From Phytophthora quininea (lineage: Eukaryota > Oomycota > Peronosporomycetes > Peronosporales > Peronosporaceae): a stretch of DNA of 64,000 bases. Positions within the stretch are counted from its first letter, which is position 1; the number at the start of each line of letters is the position of its first letter. The translations under genes and the position numbers were made by a program. Shown one piece after another: positions 44,021 through 53,469 of this stretch. The notes below the pieces were generated by a model that worked only from the letters and a program-made list of their open reading frames with translations, did no database searches and had not been told where the DNA came from. The stretch covers positions 1,860,001 through 1,924,000 of the forward strand of contig JAAVTG010000554.1 in assembly GCA_011947345.1 (NCBI GenBank). The letters run 5' to 3'.

Positions 44021-45691
44021 ATGGGGAACGGGCAGTCGCAGGACGAGTTTGCTGGAGTGTTGCCTTCGACTCCAGACACGAAGGTCTCGGCTGAGCCAGC
44101 TCCATCAAACTCGCAAGATCCCATTTCGGAAGCCTGGACGATTCCCACCGCTGAACAAGACCAACAACCCGCAGCTACCGTAGCAAACACTTCGTTGCTG
44201 ATTGGGAAAATCAAAACTCCTGGTCATGCCTTACAGCAAGAAGAAACTCGGGACCAAGCACCAGACAAGGTCGAGGATCGCTTCCTGATCCCCGAAAGTG
44301 TGCGCAAGTCTCGCACGATGGACGGATTCGCCGACGTGTGCTCGGAGATTTTGCCAGGGCTTTTATATGTGAGCAACCTCCGAGTAGCTCAGGACTCTGC
44401 TAAGCTGAGGGCGTTGGGTATCACGCACGTGGTTAATTGTTGCGGTGAACTGCAGCATTTTGAAGAAGGAAGCGCAGAGCGAAGCGTTGTCGAACCAGAA
44501 GACCAGATTTTGAGATTGTTGCTGCGAGACGATGCCAACGAAGACCTCACGCCGTTCCTATCCCAAGTGGTCGAATATATTGCGTCTTGCAAACAGAAAG
44601 GCTGTAAGGTGCTGGTGCACTGCCACCAAGGAATTTCCCGCTCCTGCGCATTTGCAGTCGCCTACGTCATGCTGGAGCGAAGACTGTCGTATCGCGAGGC
44701 TGCAGCGTTCGTCAAGAACAAACGTGCCATCTCCAGCCCAAACGCTGCGTTCATTTGCCAATTGCTCGAGTGGGAGAAAGACTTGCAGGTCATTGCGTCG
44801 TCTAGCTATGGAGATTCAATCAGTGGGCTTTATCGTCTGACGCCTCACGCGAGCTATGACCCGTATTATTTCGTGCTGAAACGCTGCTATGATCCGAATC
44901 TTGGGTCCGCTCGGCAGCGACAGAATTTAGCGACAGTGAAGACACGAGAAGACAAGCAGCGGCTGTTGTGGAGGCGAGGCGCGTTTTGTTTTCAAAACCC
45001 AAGCAACCAAGCTGAAGTTATCGTCTGGATTGGGACTGACTGCGTTATCCCGGATGCAGCAACGGCAGTAGTAAAACATGCAGAACAATTGCTCCGAATT
45101 CAAGCACTTGCCCAAACATCTCATACTGCGGGGGTAAAAATTGTTTGTGTTAAAGAAAGCCAATTCGAACATCCTGGGACCGATATCGATCACTTTGGGT
45201 ACGCTGTGGAGCTGCAATGGAGTCAAAACTCAGCACTACAAATGGCACGAACGGATCTAGCAACTAACGGAGACTCGAGTCAAGAAAAGCAATCCGTGAA
45301 TACAAGCTCAGGTTCTCCGAAGTTGTTTATCCTTGACTCAATGCCTGAGGATGGCAATAAAGTTATGTGGGATCAGCTAACGAACTACGACTCGGAGGAC
45401 CTCGTGTCGGACAGCGCATTCCTGCTTTGTTCTGTGCGTTCACACAGACTTCAGGAAGGGTACGTATGGCTGGGCGAAAACTGCAAGTTCCCCACGGAAA
45501 AAGTTGTAGTAGCTGCCCAGATTCAAACCAATCGAGTTGCTGGTTTAACGTCGACGACTACCAATGGCAATTTGTCTGCTTCCGAGCCACTGAAGATCGA
45601 GTTCCAAAACAAGGAAAGCGACGAGTTCTGGAAGCTTTTGAAGCAGGCTATTAGGACGAATAGAATCCCAGTACAAAGCAATTGCTTCTAG
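44021..45691 (+). CDS. Dual-specificity (MAP kinase) phosphatase with gelsolin-like repeats, MKP1 type
   Basis: Single exon, 556 residues. The N-terminus MGNGQSQ is a plausible N-myristoylation site. The phosphatase domain spans about residues 107-255, with the P-loop HCHQGISRS (His200, Cys201, Arg207), the general-acid Asp in LRDDANEDL (about 170) and AYVMLERRLSYREAAAFVKN. Two gelsolin-like modules follow (about 310-390, with RRGAFCFQNPSNQAEVIVWI, and about 430-545, with GYVWLGENCKFPTEKVVVAA). This order, DSPc then gelsolin repeats, is that of plant MKP1, which dephosphorylates stress MAP kinases. The MAPK substrate is inferred. It starts 130 bases after TLP7 on the same strand, with a separate promoter expected. 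Confidence 0.9.
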   Translation: MGNGQSQDEFAGVLPSTPDTKVSAEPAPSNSQDPISEAWTIPTAEQDQQPAATVANTSLLIGKIKTPGHALQQEETRDQAPDKVEDRFLIPESVRKSRTMDGFADVCSEILPGLLYVSNLRVAQDSAKLRALGITHVVNCCGELQHFEEGSAERSVVEPEDQILRLLLRDDANEDLTPFLSQVVEYIASCKQKGCKVLVHCHQGISRSCAFAVAYVMLERRLSYREAAAFVKNKRAISSPNAAFICQLLEWEKDLQVIASSSYGDSISGLYRLTPHASYDPYYFVLKRCYDPNLGSARQRQNLATVKTREDKQRLLWRRGAFCFQNPSNQAEVIVWIGTDCVIPDAATAVVKHAEQLLRIQALAQTSHTAGVKIVCVKESQFEHPGTDIDHFGYAVELQWSQNSALQMARTDLATNGDSSQEKQSVNTSSGSPKLFILDSMPEDGNKVMWDQLTNYDSEDLVSDSAFLLCSVRSHRLQEGYVWLGENCKFPTEKVVVAAQIQTNRVAGLTSTTTNGNLSASEPLKIEFQNKESDEFWKLLKQAIRTNRIPVQSNCF

Positions 45692-45725
45692 TTCGTGTTG
45701 TAGCGTTTCAGTTGAATATTTCGGA

Positions 45726-48355
45726 TCAATTCCTTCGACCAGTGATTGCCTTCTTGGTTTTCGTCTGCGAGTCACTTCTTGCACTACCGCGTCGAATATC
45801 CGGTAATAATGCGTTGGCGGCGTCAGAAAAGGTGATCACGTCATGGTTGAATGGGTCTAATGTTTCGACAAGTTTCGTCACGACACTTTCAGACTACGCA
45901 GAATCAATTTCAACAGGTTAGTATGAGGAATATCGCCACGAAAATTCTAGCGTTTACCTTGCTTGGTGCAAGCCTCCGAGTTAGAGAAAAGAACCGGGCC
46001 TGTACAACAATAAAAAGCACCTTAGTCGATATGTTGCCGTTTGCAAGCAATGAATAATTCACATACTTGGTTGATAACGCCAACGCGTTCCGTGTCGAGC
46101 TCATCAAACGCTGTGCGAAAGCCATCCAGTAAGTCTAGTCGGCCTTGCAGTTGGTAGCTGTAAAGAATATGTTCAAAGTCCGTGAATGGAAGTGACAGGC
46201 TTGGTTTCTCCGTCGGCTGAATCTTTTGACGCTGAGTCTGGTACTTCTCCGCTCTTTGATGGACGAGGCGTATCAACGCAGCACTCTGTTGTGAAAAACA
46301 TGTAAAATATCAATACCACTGTAGCTAGCTGCTTTTGAAAGGAAGAATACGTACGTCTTGGGGCTCGTACAGATACGTGAGCAAGTTTCGCCACTCTTCT
46401 TCTTCAATGAGACCGTCGATACGACTCTGCACGAGAGCTGCGATTGCTTTGCCCTGTTTCTTTGGATATTTTGCAGTGAAGAACGCTCGCAACAATTCCA
46501 CCAGAGCAGACTGCAACTTGCGCTTAATCTCAAGAAAACCCTCGTCCAAACGATTGCGTAGTAGCGCCACGAATACAGCGGCATCATTCTCACGGTGAGC
46601 GAAATGCTCGGCCGCTTTCCATACTGCACTGGCGTAGTCGACGATTAGTTTGGGTAGGCCGAAGCGAGTGTTTAAATATGTGTACAAATGCTGCTCCATG
46701 GTCTCTCGTGGCGCTCCAGCAGTCGTAGCCCTTGCATCATATTTAACTTTGGACGCGTACACACATTGGATGAGGTCGACAAGCTGCTTCAGCGATAGAT
46801 TTCGTACTGAGATGGTGGTAGTGTGGTCAGGTGCAGGTGGTGCATCAATGCGCGTAGACTCTGGTTCTCGAATATCCTCAACAGGATCAGTGGTCGTGTC
46901 GAGCGATGATTCGTCAGCACGCTTCCTGATCCTTCGAGACGGCTTTGCTGTTCCATTTACAGTGTTTGTGCGGCTTCTCTCTCGGCTTTCAGTAGATTTT
47001 GAAGTCGCGATCTTGGATAGAGTTTTACCTTCGCCGAGTCCACGCTTGAGTTCGAGATTTTCTTGCTCGATCTGCTCGCGTCGAGTTGTTTCCTTTTGCA
47101 GCTGTAACTGGACTGCTTCCAGGTCGCTCTCAAGGCCCTCAGCCACATCCAGCAGAGCTTTTAACTGCTTTTGAGTCTGCGGACCATTCGACTTTTGTGT
47201 CGAGCTGTCCGTTCCACTTTGTTGCTGCTTCTGCATGACTGATAATAATTGTTTCTGCATGGCAAGCAGCATCCCAAAGCCGTTCCCGAGACCTGCATCT
47301 ACCTGCGCTACTTTCTGAGAGCCGAACATCGCACACACTTCCAACAGACTCCACCGGGTCTGTAGCATGGCCTCCGACAGCTCCGTTCTACCGTTGTTAG
47401 GTTCCTGCCGCTTGAGTTGCTGAGCCAGTTGTTCCACATGTCGATCCAACTGAACAAATAATTTCACTTTGGAGCTGTTTATCTTTGCTTTCGAGTCGCA
47501 CTCGTGGAATGTCTTGACCACAGCTTTGAGCTGCTGAAGAAATGTCTCTGTGGATACTACAGCAGCCGAGGTGGCCTCAGAATTGATCTGCGCTTTCATC
47601 ACTTGGGCACGAGCAGGTTTGAGCATTTTACGCCAGTCCGTTCGGTCGTCAGAAATACTGGTCGGCAGGTCACGAGGACGAACGCTGTTCTTCGTAGGCT
47701 TTTGAGGAACAGCACTAGTTGATCTCGATACAATTGCTTTGTCCTCACGTTTTACGTTGGCATTAGATGATTTCATCGACACTTTTGCAGCAGGAGAAGC
47801 ACAAAATTGCTGGAGTTCCTGCAGAGTTGGGCTGGCTGGGTTAGCAGTCTCATTGTCAGCTCTCGTGGATGGCAATGGAGTACCGTTTAAAATCCGCAGT
47901 CGAGGTAGCATGGCCAGTAGCATCTGCTCCTCAGCAGGACTCGAAAGTGAGATACTCAAACTCTTCAAACATGGGCAGTGCTGCAGAGTCTCAGCGAGCG
48001 TTCGGAGTGCGCCATTCCGGAAGCGAAAGTTGTTGTTCAAAAGATTCAACGCCACGAGTCGGGGCAGTCGACTGCCAAAGTCACTTGGTAGTTCGTAGAG
48101 GTCATTATCACGTAGATCCAAGTGGCGGAGCCGTGGGAAATTCTTCTGCACGAAGACTAAAATGTCGTCGGCCTCATCTTGCGCTACTCGAAGTCCACGA
48201 AGGCTTACTCGTTCTGCGTCTGAATCAGTGGCGTAAAGTTTCTCGAGTTCGTTCATCGCTGTAGTCGTAGCAAAGTTTCCATCGCTGGTGGGGTCCTCAT
48301 TAGTAGCTGAAGACGGTGAGTCGACACCTTCGGGCTTGGTTTCGGGGCTCTCCAT
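45726..48355 (-). CDS. LRR and coiled-coil protein, probable cytoskeletal/flagellar, unknown function
   Basis: Four exons on the minus strand, 48355-46355, 46285-46067, 45999-45958 and 45893-45726, all in phase 0, 809 residues, no frame break. N-terminal LRRs (residues about 45-165: VSLRGLRVAQDEAD, LRHLDLRDNDLYELP, LVALNLLNNNFRFRN, LKSLSISLSS) precede a low-complexity Ser/Thr stretch. A central coiled coil (LESDLEAVQLQLQKETTRRE) follows, then a conserved-looking helical domain (YLNTRFGLPKLIVDYASAVW) and a tail with EF-hand-like FRTAFDELDTERVGVINQ. Introns are 57-70 nt; one contains the CTAAC box. It is head-to-head with DNAAF6, 343 bases apart, and its 3' end meets the phosphatase gene. The architecture resembles axonemal or centriolar LRR proteins, but no family name is certain. 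Confidence 0.82.
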
Positions 48356-48698
48356 TCACAGCAAAGTTCTGCCTTCTCTGGACAATAAACTCACTGGACA
48401 TTCAAACACCCCACCGAGGGATAAGGGCGTTTGGAAGACACCAGTACAGCACCTTGGCGGAGAAAATAGCGTTTGGTCCGGATTTGGATGCAGTTCCTTG
48501 TCGTCAATGGGACGGAACGAAACACCAAGCTCTCGAAGCGGTAGATACCGAGAAGAAGGCGAAAGTGATCGATTGGATTGTGACCCAGTCACTCTGACAT
48601 CTTTCTCTGGAGTTGTTGCTTCTTTATACTTTTCTAACGACGCGTCAACGATCCGATGATGAAAAGTCGCATGTCATTTGAAGATCGGCTCAAAAACG
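48356..48698. promoter_or_regulatory. Bidirectional promoter region, LRR protein / DNAAF6
   Basis: 343 bases between divergent ATGs. It must contain both promoters. A possible initiator-like ATGTCATTTGAAG is at 48671-48683, just before the DNAAF6 ATG. Co-regulation at sporulation or zoospore formation is inference. Confidence 0.45.
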
Positions 48699-49490
48699 AT
48701 GGAGTTGGTGGGGAACGAGCTGTTGGCGCTGAACGATCTGCTTGCAGGTTGTCAGGACGCCCAAGATGAGTATGAGGAGGTGAGGATTGCTGTCGTGCAG
48801 ATCAACACGATAAAGTCTAATCCTCGACTCGAAAGCAGAGTCAAAATCAAACGCAGCAAACCACTCCCAACACACTCGGCGGAGCGGCAAAACTACCAGA
48901 AGGTGATTGCTGCCATTTTATCACGTGATAATGCATGACGCTAACTCAAGACGACAGTGACACGACCCATCGGGCAGATCCAGCAGGACAATCCCAAGGC
49001 AATCTGGTCCATGGACGAAGTTCCAAGCGACGACGAAGACGACGACATTCGACACAAGAACGCGACCAAAGTATGCATACCGTCAACTCGTGGTCTTAAT
49101 ATTCGCTAAAAGCTGTTGTTCGTGCAGATTTGAGATCCTGTACAAGCAGAGCGTCATGACTGAGGACGTATTTCTTGGGTTGAGTGATAAAGATCCTTCG
49201 TCGGCCCATTGCGAAGCCATGGTGGTGCGGGTCGAATGTCCTAAGCACCGTCTAGACGACATTGATCTGGATGTGAAGCGCCAAAAGTTATCGCTGCTGT
49301 CCTCAACGCTGTACTTGCCTTTACGTCAACTTTCTGGCATCTCGATCGAAAACTAACATAATATTGTGCGATTAGAAAACTCGTGCTGCATTTGCCGTAC
49401 CCAGTGCGTCATCTAGAAGGACAAGCCAAGTGGGATGACTCGATCCAATCGCTCTCCGTGTCTCTGCCGATCATTCGGGACGATTGGTGA
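48699..49490 (+). CDS. DNAAF6: Dynein axonemal assembly factor 6 (PIH1D3-like)
   Basis: Cytosolic co-chaperone (PIH/CS domain) that helps assemble axonemal dynein arms before import into flagella. Conserved blocks in the order of human PIH1D3 are NPKAIWSMDEVPSDDEDDDI, FEILYKQSVMTEDVFLGLSD and KDPSSAHCEAMVVRVECPKH, then after an intron KLVLHLPYPVRHLEGQAKW and SLSVSLPIIRDDW at the C-terminus. Exons are approximately 48699-48902, 48951 (or 48958)-49070, 49128-49310 and 49376-49490. The last junction (CT/A, GTACTT donor) is phase-consistent. The exon 1-2 and 2-3 junctions are not both in phase with any simple choice, so a missing base or an unseen splice site is likely there. N-terminus MELVGNELLALNDLLA is plausible. 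Confidence 0.82.
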
Positions 49491-49614
49491 AACAACAAAC
49501 AACAAGTTTTCCAGTTCCTAGTTTATTCCACTTAAGCGAGACTTCATGGTTCATTAAACTTAATCGAATTCATACTGAAACCTATATATTCATAAACGTG
49601 ATTGGCCAACGGTC

Positions 49615-52089
49615 ATGTCGTTGCTGTCGTCTCCGCGGCTTGAGGCCGTGCGGCTCATCCGCGAGCAGCTCCGCTGTACTCTGTGGTGTGTCTGCGAACT
49701 CTGCGTTTCCTCTCTCTGCTCATATCTAAATTACCTTTTATTCGCCATAGCAACGACCTGTTTAGGGACCCGCAATGTCTGGACTGCAAGCACAACTTTT
49801 GTCGCGATTGCATCCTGCTGCACATGCGGCGCAAGGAGTCGCAGTGTCCGCTGTGTCAGCTGCCCACACAGCCCAGTGAGGTGACGAGGAATCAGTTTCT
49901 AGAGAGCATCTTGGCGGCCTGGGGCGGCGTCGAGAAGGAGCTGCAGTGTCTGGAAGACCCAACACTGCACGAGTCGCCCATTACAGTGGAAGACACAAAC
50001 AGAGCTCTAAGTAGAGCTGCCTCAGGGACTGGAGCAGTACCTGACCACGAATCTCACGAGGAAAGCACAATACAAGAGGCAGAGTAGGCAACCACAAGTG
50101 GAACATCAACACGCAGGAGATCAGACAGGAGTTGAGACTCGAACAGCCCTACTTACCGCAGCACTATGGACACAATCAAGGAGCTAGCCACTCCAAGACA
50201 TCCAGTAGTGATCTTCCGGATGACTATGGCGGTATTCAGACGCAGAATGGAAGCAGCACGCAAGAGCAGAGACAGAAAGTGTCGCTGGATGAAGCGTCGG
50301 AGGACACAACACGCCAGGAGGAAGCAGAATTGACGCAGAATGCGACGCAAAACCCCTGATGGCCACGCAGGAGGTGGAGAGCTACTTGGACAGGATCAAC
50401 AAACAGCGGGAGGCGCTGAGTCAGTGGGAAAGGAACAGACATCAAGGGCCCATGGGCTTGGCGGAGATCTTGGGGACCCAGCGGAGAGACTCGCAGACGC
50501 AAGAAGAGGAGTCCGACATGTTGACCCAGATGCCCATGACGCAAATGCCGCTGACCCAGAGTGCGTTGGAATCACCCGATCTGCTCGCATCGTTTCAAAT
50601 GTCGTCTCGGCGGCGGAGCTCGCATGATCACTACACTACAGAGAACACAAACGAAAGCGACCGGCGGCCAGGTGTCAAGGCAAAGAGACAAGTACAACTT
50701 ACGTCGCCGCCGCCGCTGTATCCTCGTTCCCGGATATCGTCGCCGTCTCGAAAGCGGCTACGAGTACCAAGCCCACAGCAAACGGAGAACGGGAACTCTT
50801 CAATTATCCCTCCTACCCAACTCGATTCAGATGATGGCAATAGTGAGGAGGAAGTGCCCAGCAGCCAACCTATCGTCGTAGTAAGTAGTGGCGATGATGA
50901 TGGCGACGATGAGGAGGAGGAAGAGGAGGAAGAAGAGTCTGAAAGTGCAGACGATCCAGACGACTCGGACTACGAAGTTCCTGACAGCCAACCTGGTATT
51001 CGCTTTGAAGCTAACGACGATGGATCAGAAGAAGATGAAGGCGAGGAAAAGCAGGAAGAAGAGGAGTACGAGATGAAACCTGCCGTGCCGTTGCCGCCTA
51101 CGCCTGAGCACGAAAGCTCTCAGAACGAGCCACACTGCGAACGATTACGAGACTTGTTTTCGAGGGGACACCAGAAGAATAGCAGGATAAGCGACGACTT
51201 CCGCAGCGCCATCACAGCTTTCCAGTCGGAAGAAAACCGTGGCGCAATTACTCTAGCTGCACAACAACTAACATCCACTGCCGACACTGCCAACGATAGC
51301 GATGCTACGAGATTGAGAGGCTTCTACAAGCCTCCCATGCATGCAAACATCAGCACACGAACTCGGGCAAAGGACGTGGATTTCGTGTTTGTGAGCTCGG
51401 ATCTCGCTCGTGAAGAGATCAAGCGCGTCATGCAGGCATGTCAGCGGTTTGGTGGCAAATACGGACAAGACTTCGACCTGAAACGCGACGCTAGCACGGG
51501 GAATTTCCTCACGTCGGTCACGCACTTGATCACCAAGGCTGCATCGCTTGATGGCGAAGCAGGAGCTACTTCCCAGGAGCTGCGCTGCAAACGCACGGCC
51601 AAGTACATGCGCGCGTTGGCGGAGGGCACTTTGTGATGGACGTTTCGTGGGTCACTGCCAGTTTGTCTGCCGGGAGGTGGCTGACTGAGGAGCCGTTTGA
51701 GATCGTCGGCGACATCTACAGCGACTCGGTCGGCAAGCCCCGCGAAGCTCGCATCCGTCGCACGCAGACGGGAAGACGCAACAGCATCTTCAGCATGTTC
51801 TGCTTCGTGCTGCTCGTGTCCGAGAGCGAGTTCGACTTCCAGTTCGCCTCGGTGCGCGCGCTCGTGACCAACTTTGGCGGTCGAGTGATGCACTCGGACA
51901 ACTACGAGCGGATGAGCGGCAAGCAGCGAGCGCGCCGCACTCCTGTGGGGTCGTGTCCAAAGTCACGTCCCCACACGACGCCAAGAGCAAATGGCACCAG
52001 TACCAGATCCCGATCGTGCGTATCACGTGGATCTTCGATAGCGTCAGCCACCTGGAGGTGCTGCCTTTGACGACTACTATCCGTATTGA
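49615..52089 (+). CDS. RING - SQ/TQ cluster - tandem BRCT protein, BRCA1-like
   Basis: Probable nuclear E3 ligase of the DNA damage response. Exon 1 is 49615-49685; a 65-nt intron (GTGTGT...CATAG) leads to 49751, joining a C3HC4 RING: RCTLCNDLFRDPQCLDCKHN followed by FCRDC and CPLC. The middle is acidic and unusually rich in SQ/TQ sites (MATQEVES, TQRRDSQTQ, LTQMPMTQMPLTQ), like ATM/ATR target clusters. The end has two BRCT modules (KDVDFVFVSSDLAREEIKRV; FVMDVSWVTASLSAGRWLTE; FVLLVSESEFDFQF; IPIVRITWIFDSVSHLE). Frame breaks lie at about 50085, CCCC 50353-50356, TTT 51630-51632 and about 51930, and the final stop is uncertain (52089 if the tail is FDDYYPY). It could be the BRCA1 or BARD1 counterpart; no ankyrin repeats are seen. 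Confidence 0.78.
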
Positions 52090-52154
52090 CCTGCAGTGTT
52101 TTGTTTTGTTAAGGGGTTTCTTATCACTATGAACCTTGTCAACTTCTAGTCCCT

Positions 52155-52481
52155 TTACCGACGTGGCTTGGAGGTCTCCTCTCCGTCCACGGGCACTTGC
52201 ATTTCAAAGATGTCGAGCGGACCTTCATTCTTGACGGCAATGTTGATGCTGGCCCCGTTGGCCACCTTGATGTGGCGCTGCACGCACTCGAGCAGCTCCT
52301 TCTGCAGCGCCGCCAGGTCCACGCCCGCCAGCACCTGGCTGCCCCGCTGGTGCGCCAGGATGATCTGCAGCCGCTCCTTGGCCACCGACTTGGACGAGGA
52401 CGCGTGCTCCGCCTCGCCGAACAGCGACGCCAGCCACTTCTTGGCCCCGTGCCGAGAGCTTGCCCCCACGCGCGCCGCCAT
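52155..52481 (-). CDS. minE: MinE-like division site topological factor, probably mitochondrial
   Basis: Single exon, 108 residues. Residues 22-95 match bacterial MinE: FGEAEHASSSKSVAKERLQI then ILAHQRGS (compare the AKERLQIIVAERR block of E. coli MinE, which binds MinD), followed by LQKELLECVQRHIKVANGAS and INIAVKNEGPLDIFEMQVPV. The N-terminal 20 residues (MAARVGASSRHGAKKWLASL) are basic and lack acidic residues, consistent with a mitochondrial presequence. In bacteria MinE drives MinD off the membrane to place the division site; mitochondrial Min proteins are known in some protists including stramenopiles. Codon use is like its neighbours, so it is nuclear and native. Convergent with the RING-BRCT gene. 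Confidence 0.88.
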   Translation of the reverse strand: MAARVGASSRHGAKKWLASLFGEAEHASSSKSVAKERLQIILAHQRGSQVLAGVDLAALQKELLECVQRHIKVANGASINIAVKNEGPLDIFEMQVPVDGEETSKPRR

Positions 52482-53469
52482 GCCTTGTCTCGGGGATACT
52501 GACGAATGAGTGCGGTGTTAAGCGGATGACTTGGCTTCAGTATACTTCAAAAGCGGACTAATTCGTGTATTGAGTGTGGTGCTACACAAATTGAATACGT
52601 TGACGACGCGAACGATAATGCTGCCCTGTAATAGCGGCAAAGGCAACTGGGGCATATGCACATGAAATTGCTTGCATGTGCATGAAGTTGTTTGTTTGTG
52701 TTATGTGGGGATTGGTCAGATAACTATGAAGTCAACTGGATCCTTTGATTGCGAGCGCAGCTTTCCAAAACGGAGACCGCGCTCTCACCTGTAGTGTTCC
52801 TCATTCCAATCCCTTGTAGTAGTAAACTAACTCAATGGCGTGGAGTATTCAGCTGAAAATTGAAAAGTTACGCTGGTTTATCGCTCACGTTCGGGGAATG
52901 CGTTCCTCCGTCGGACAGGGATAAGTTTTGGTCATCACCATACTCACAAGCACCAACAAAATGCAAAAAGTCTTGAGTGATCAGCCAAGAGGAGTGACCC
53001 CTCGGAAACAGTTCTCTTCATCGAAAGAAATACTCGAAGCGAGCTGGGTTAATTGCTTGTCATCATCACACTCAAACAGGGAAGGCACGCCACATACACA
53101 TAGATATACAATACACGCACTGGAGGGGATGTTCATGCCTGGGCCTGTTAAAACCGAGGCGGAGAAGTACTCAACAACACGTCGGTGACGCTATTCAGCC
53201 TGGGGCGGCGACATTCATGTTTCTCTAATCATCACATTCCCGAAGAAGAGGCAGCTCCTGCTGGCGGCGCGATAAAAGTCCAAGTGATTTGGTCGAGGGC
53301 ATGTCGGAGCTTCAAAACGACTGGCTGGCGAGTATGACATAGTTAATACAAGATGAATCCAGTTCACTTGGTTTTTGTATGCATTATGTGGTGTGGATTA
53401 CACTAATAAATGACTGGATGCAGAGGAGTCGGTTTATACTTGATCTTTGTATGGGGTAAGTTGAAGTTG
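52482..53469. other. Gene-free interval between MinE and the ABCA gene
   Basis: Nearly 1 kb with no supported gene, repeat or RNA. Holds the MinE promoter (just above 52481) and the 3' end of the ABCA gene. One 86-codon frame (52928-53188 plus) has no recognisable features. Confidence 0.5.

Noticed and set aside
52928..53188. 86-codon plus-strand frame
   Set aside because: No domain, no splice or promoter support, composition like the surrounding non-coding DNA.
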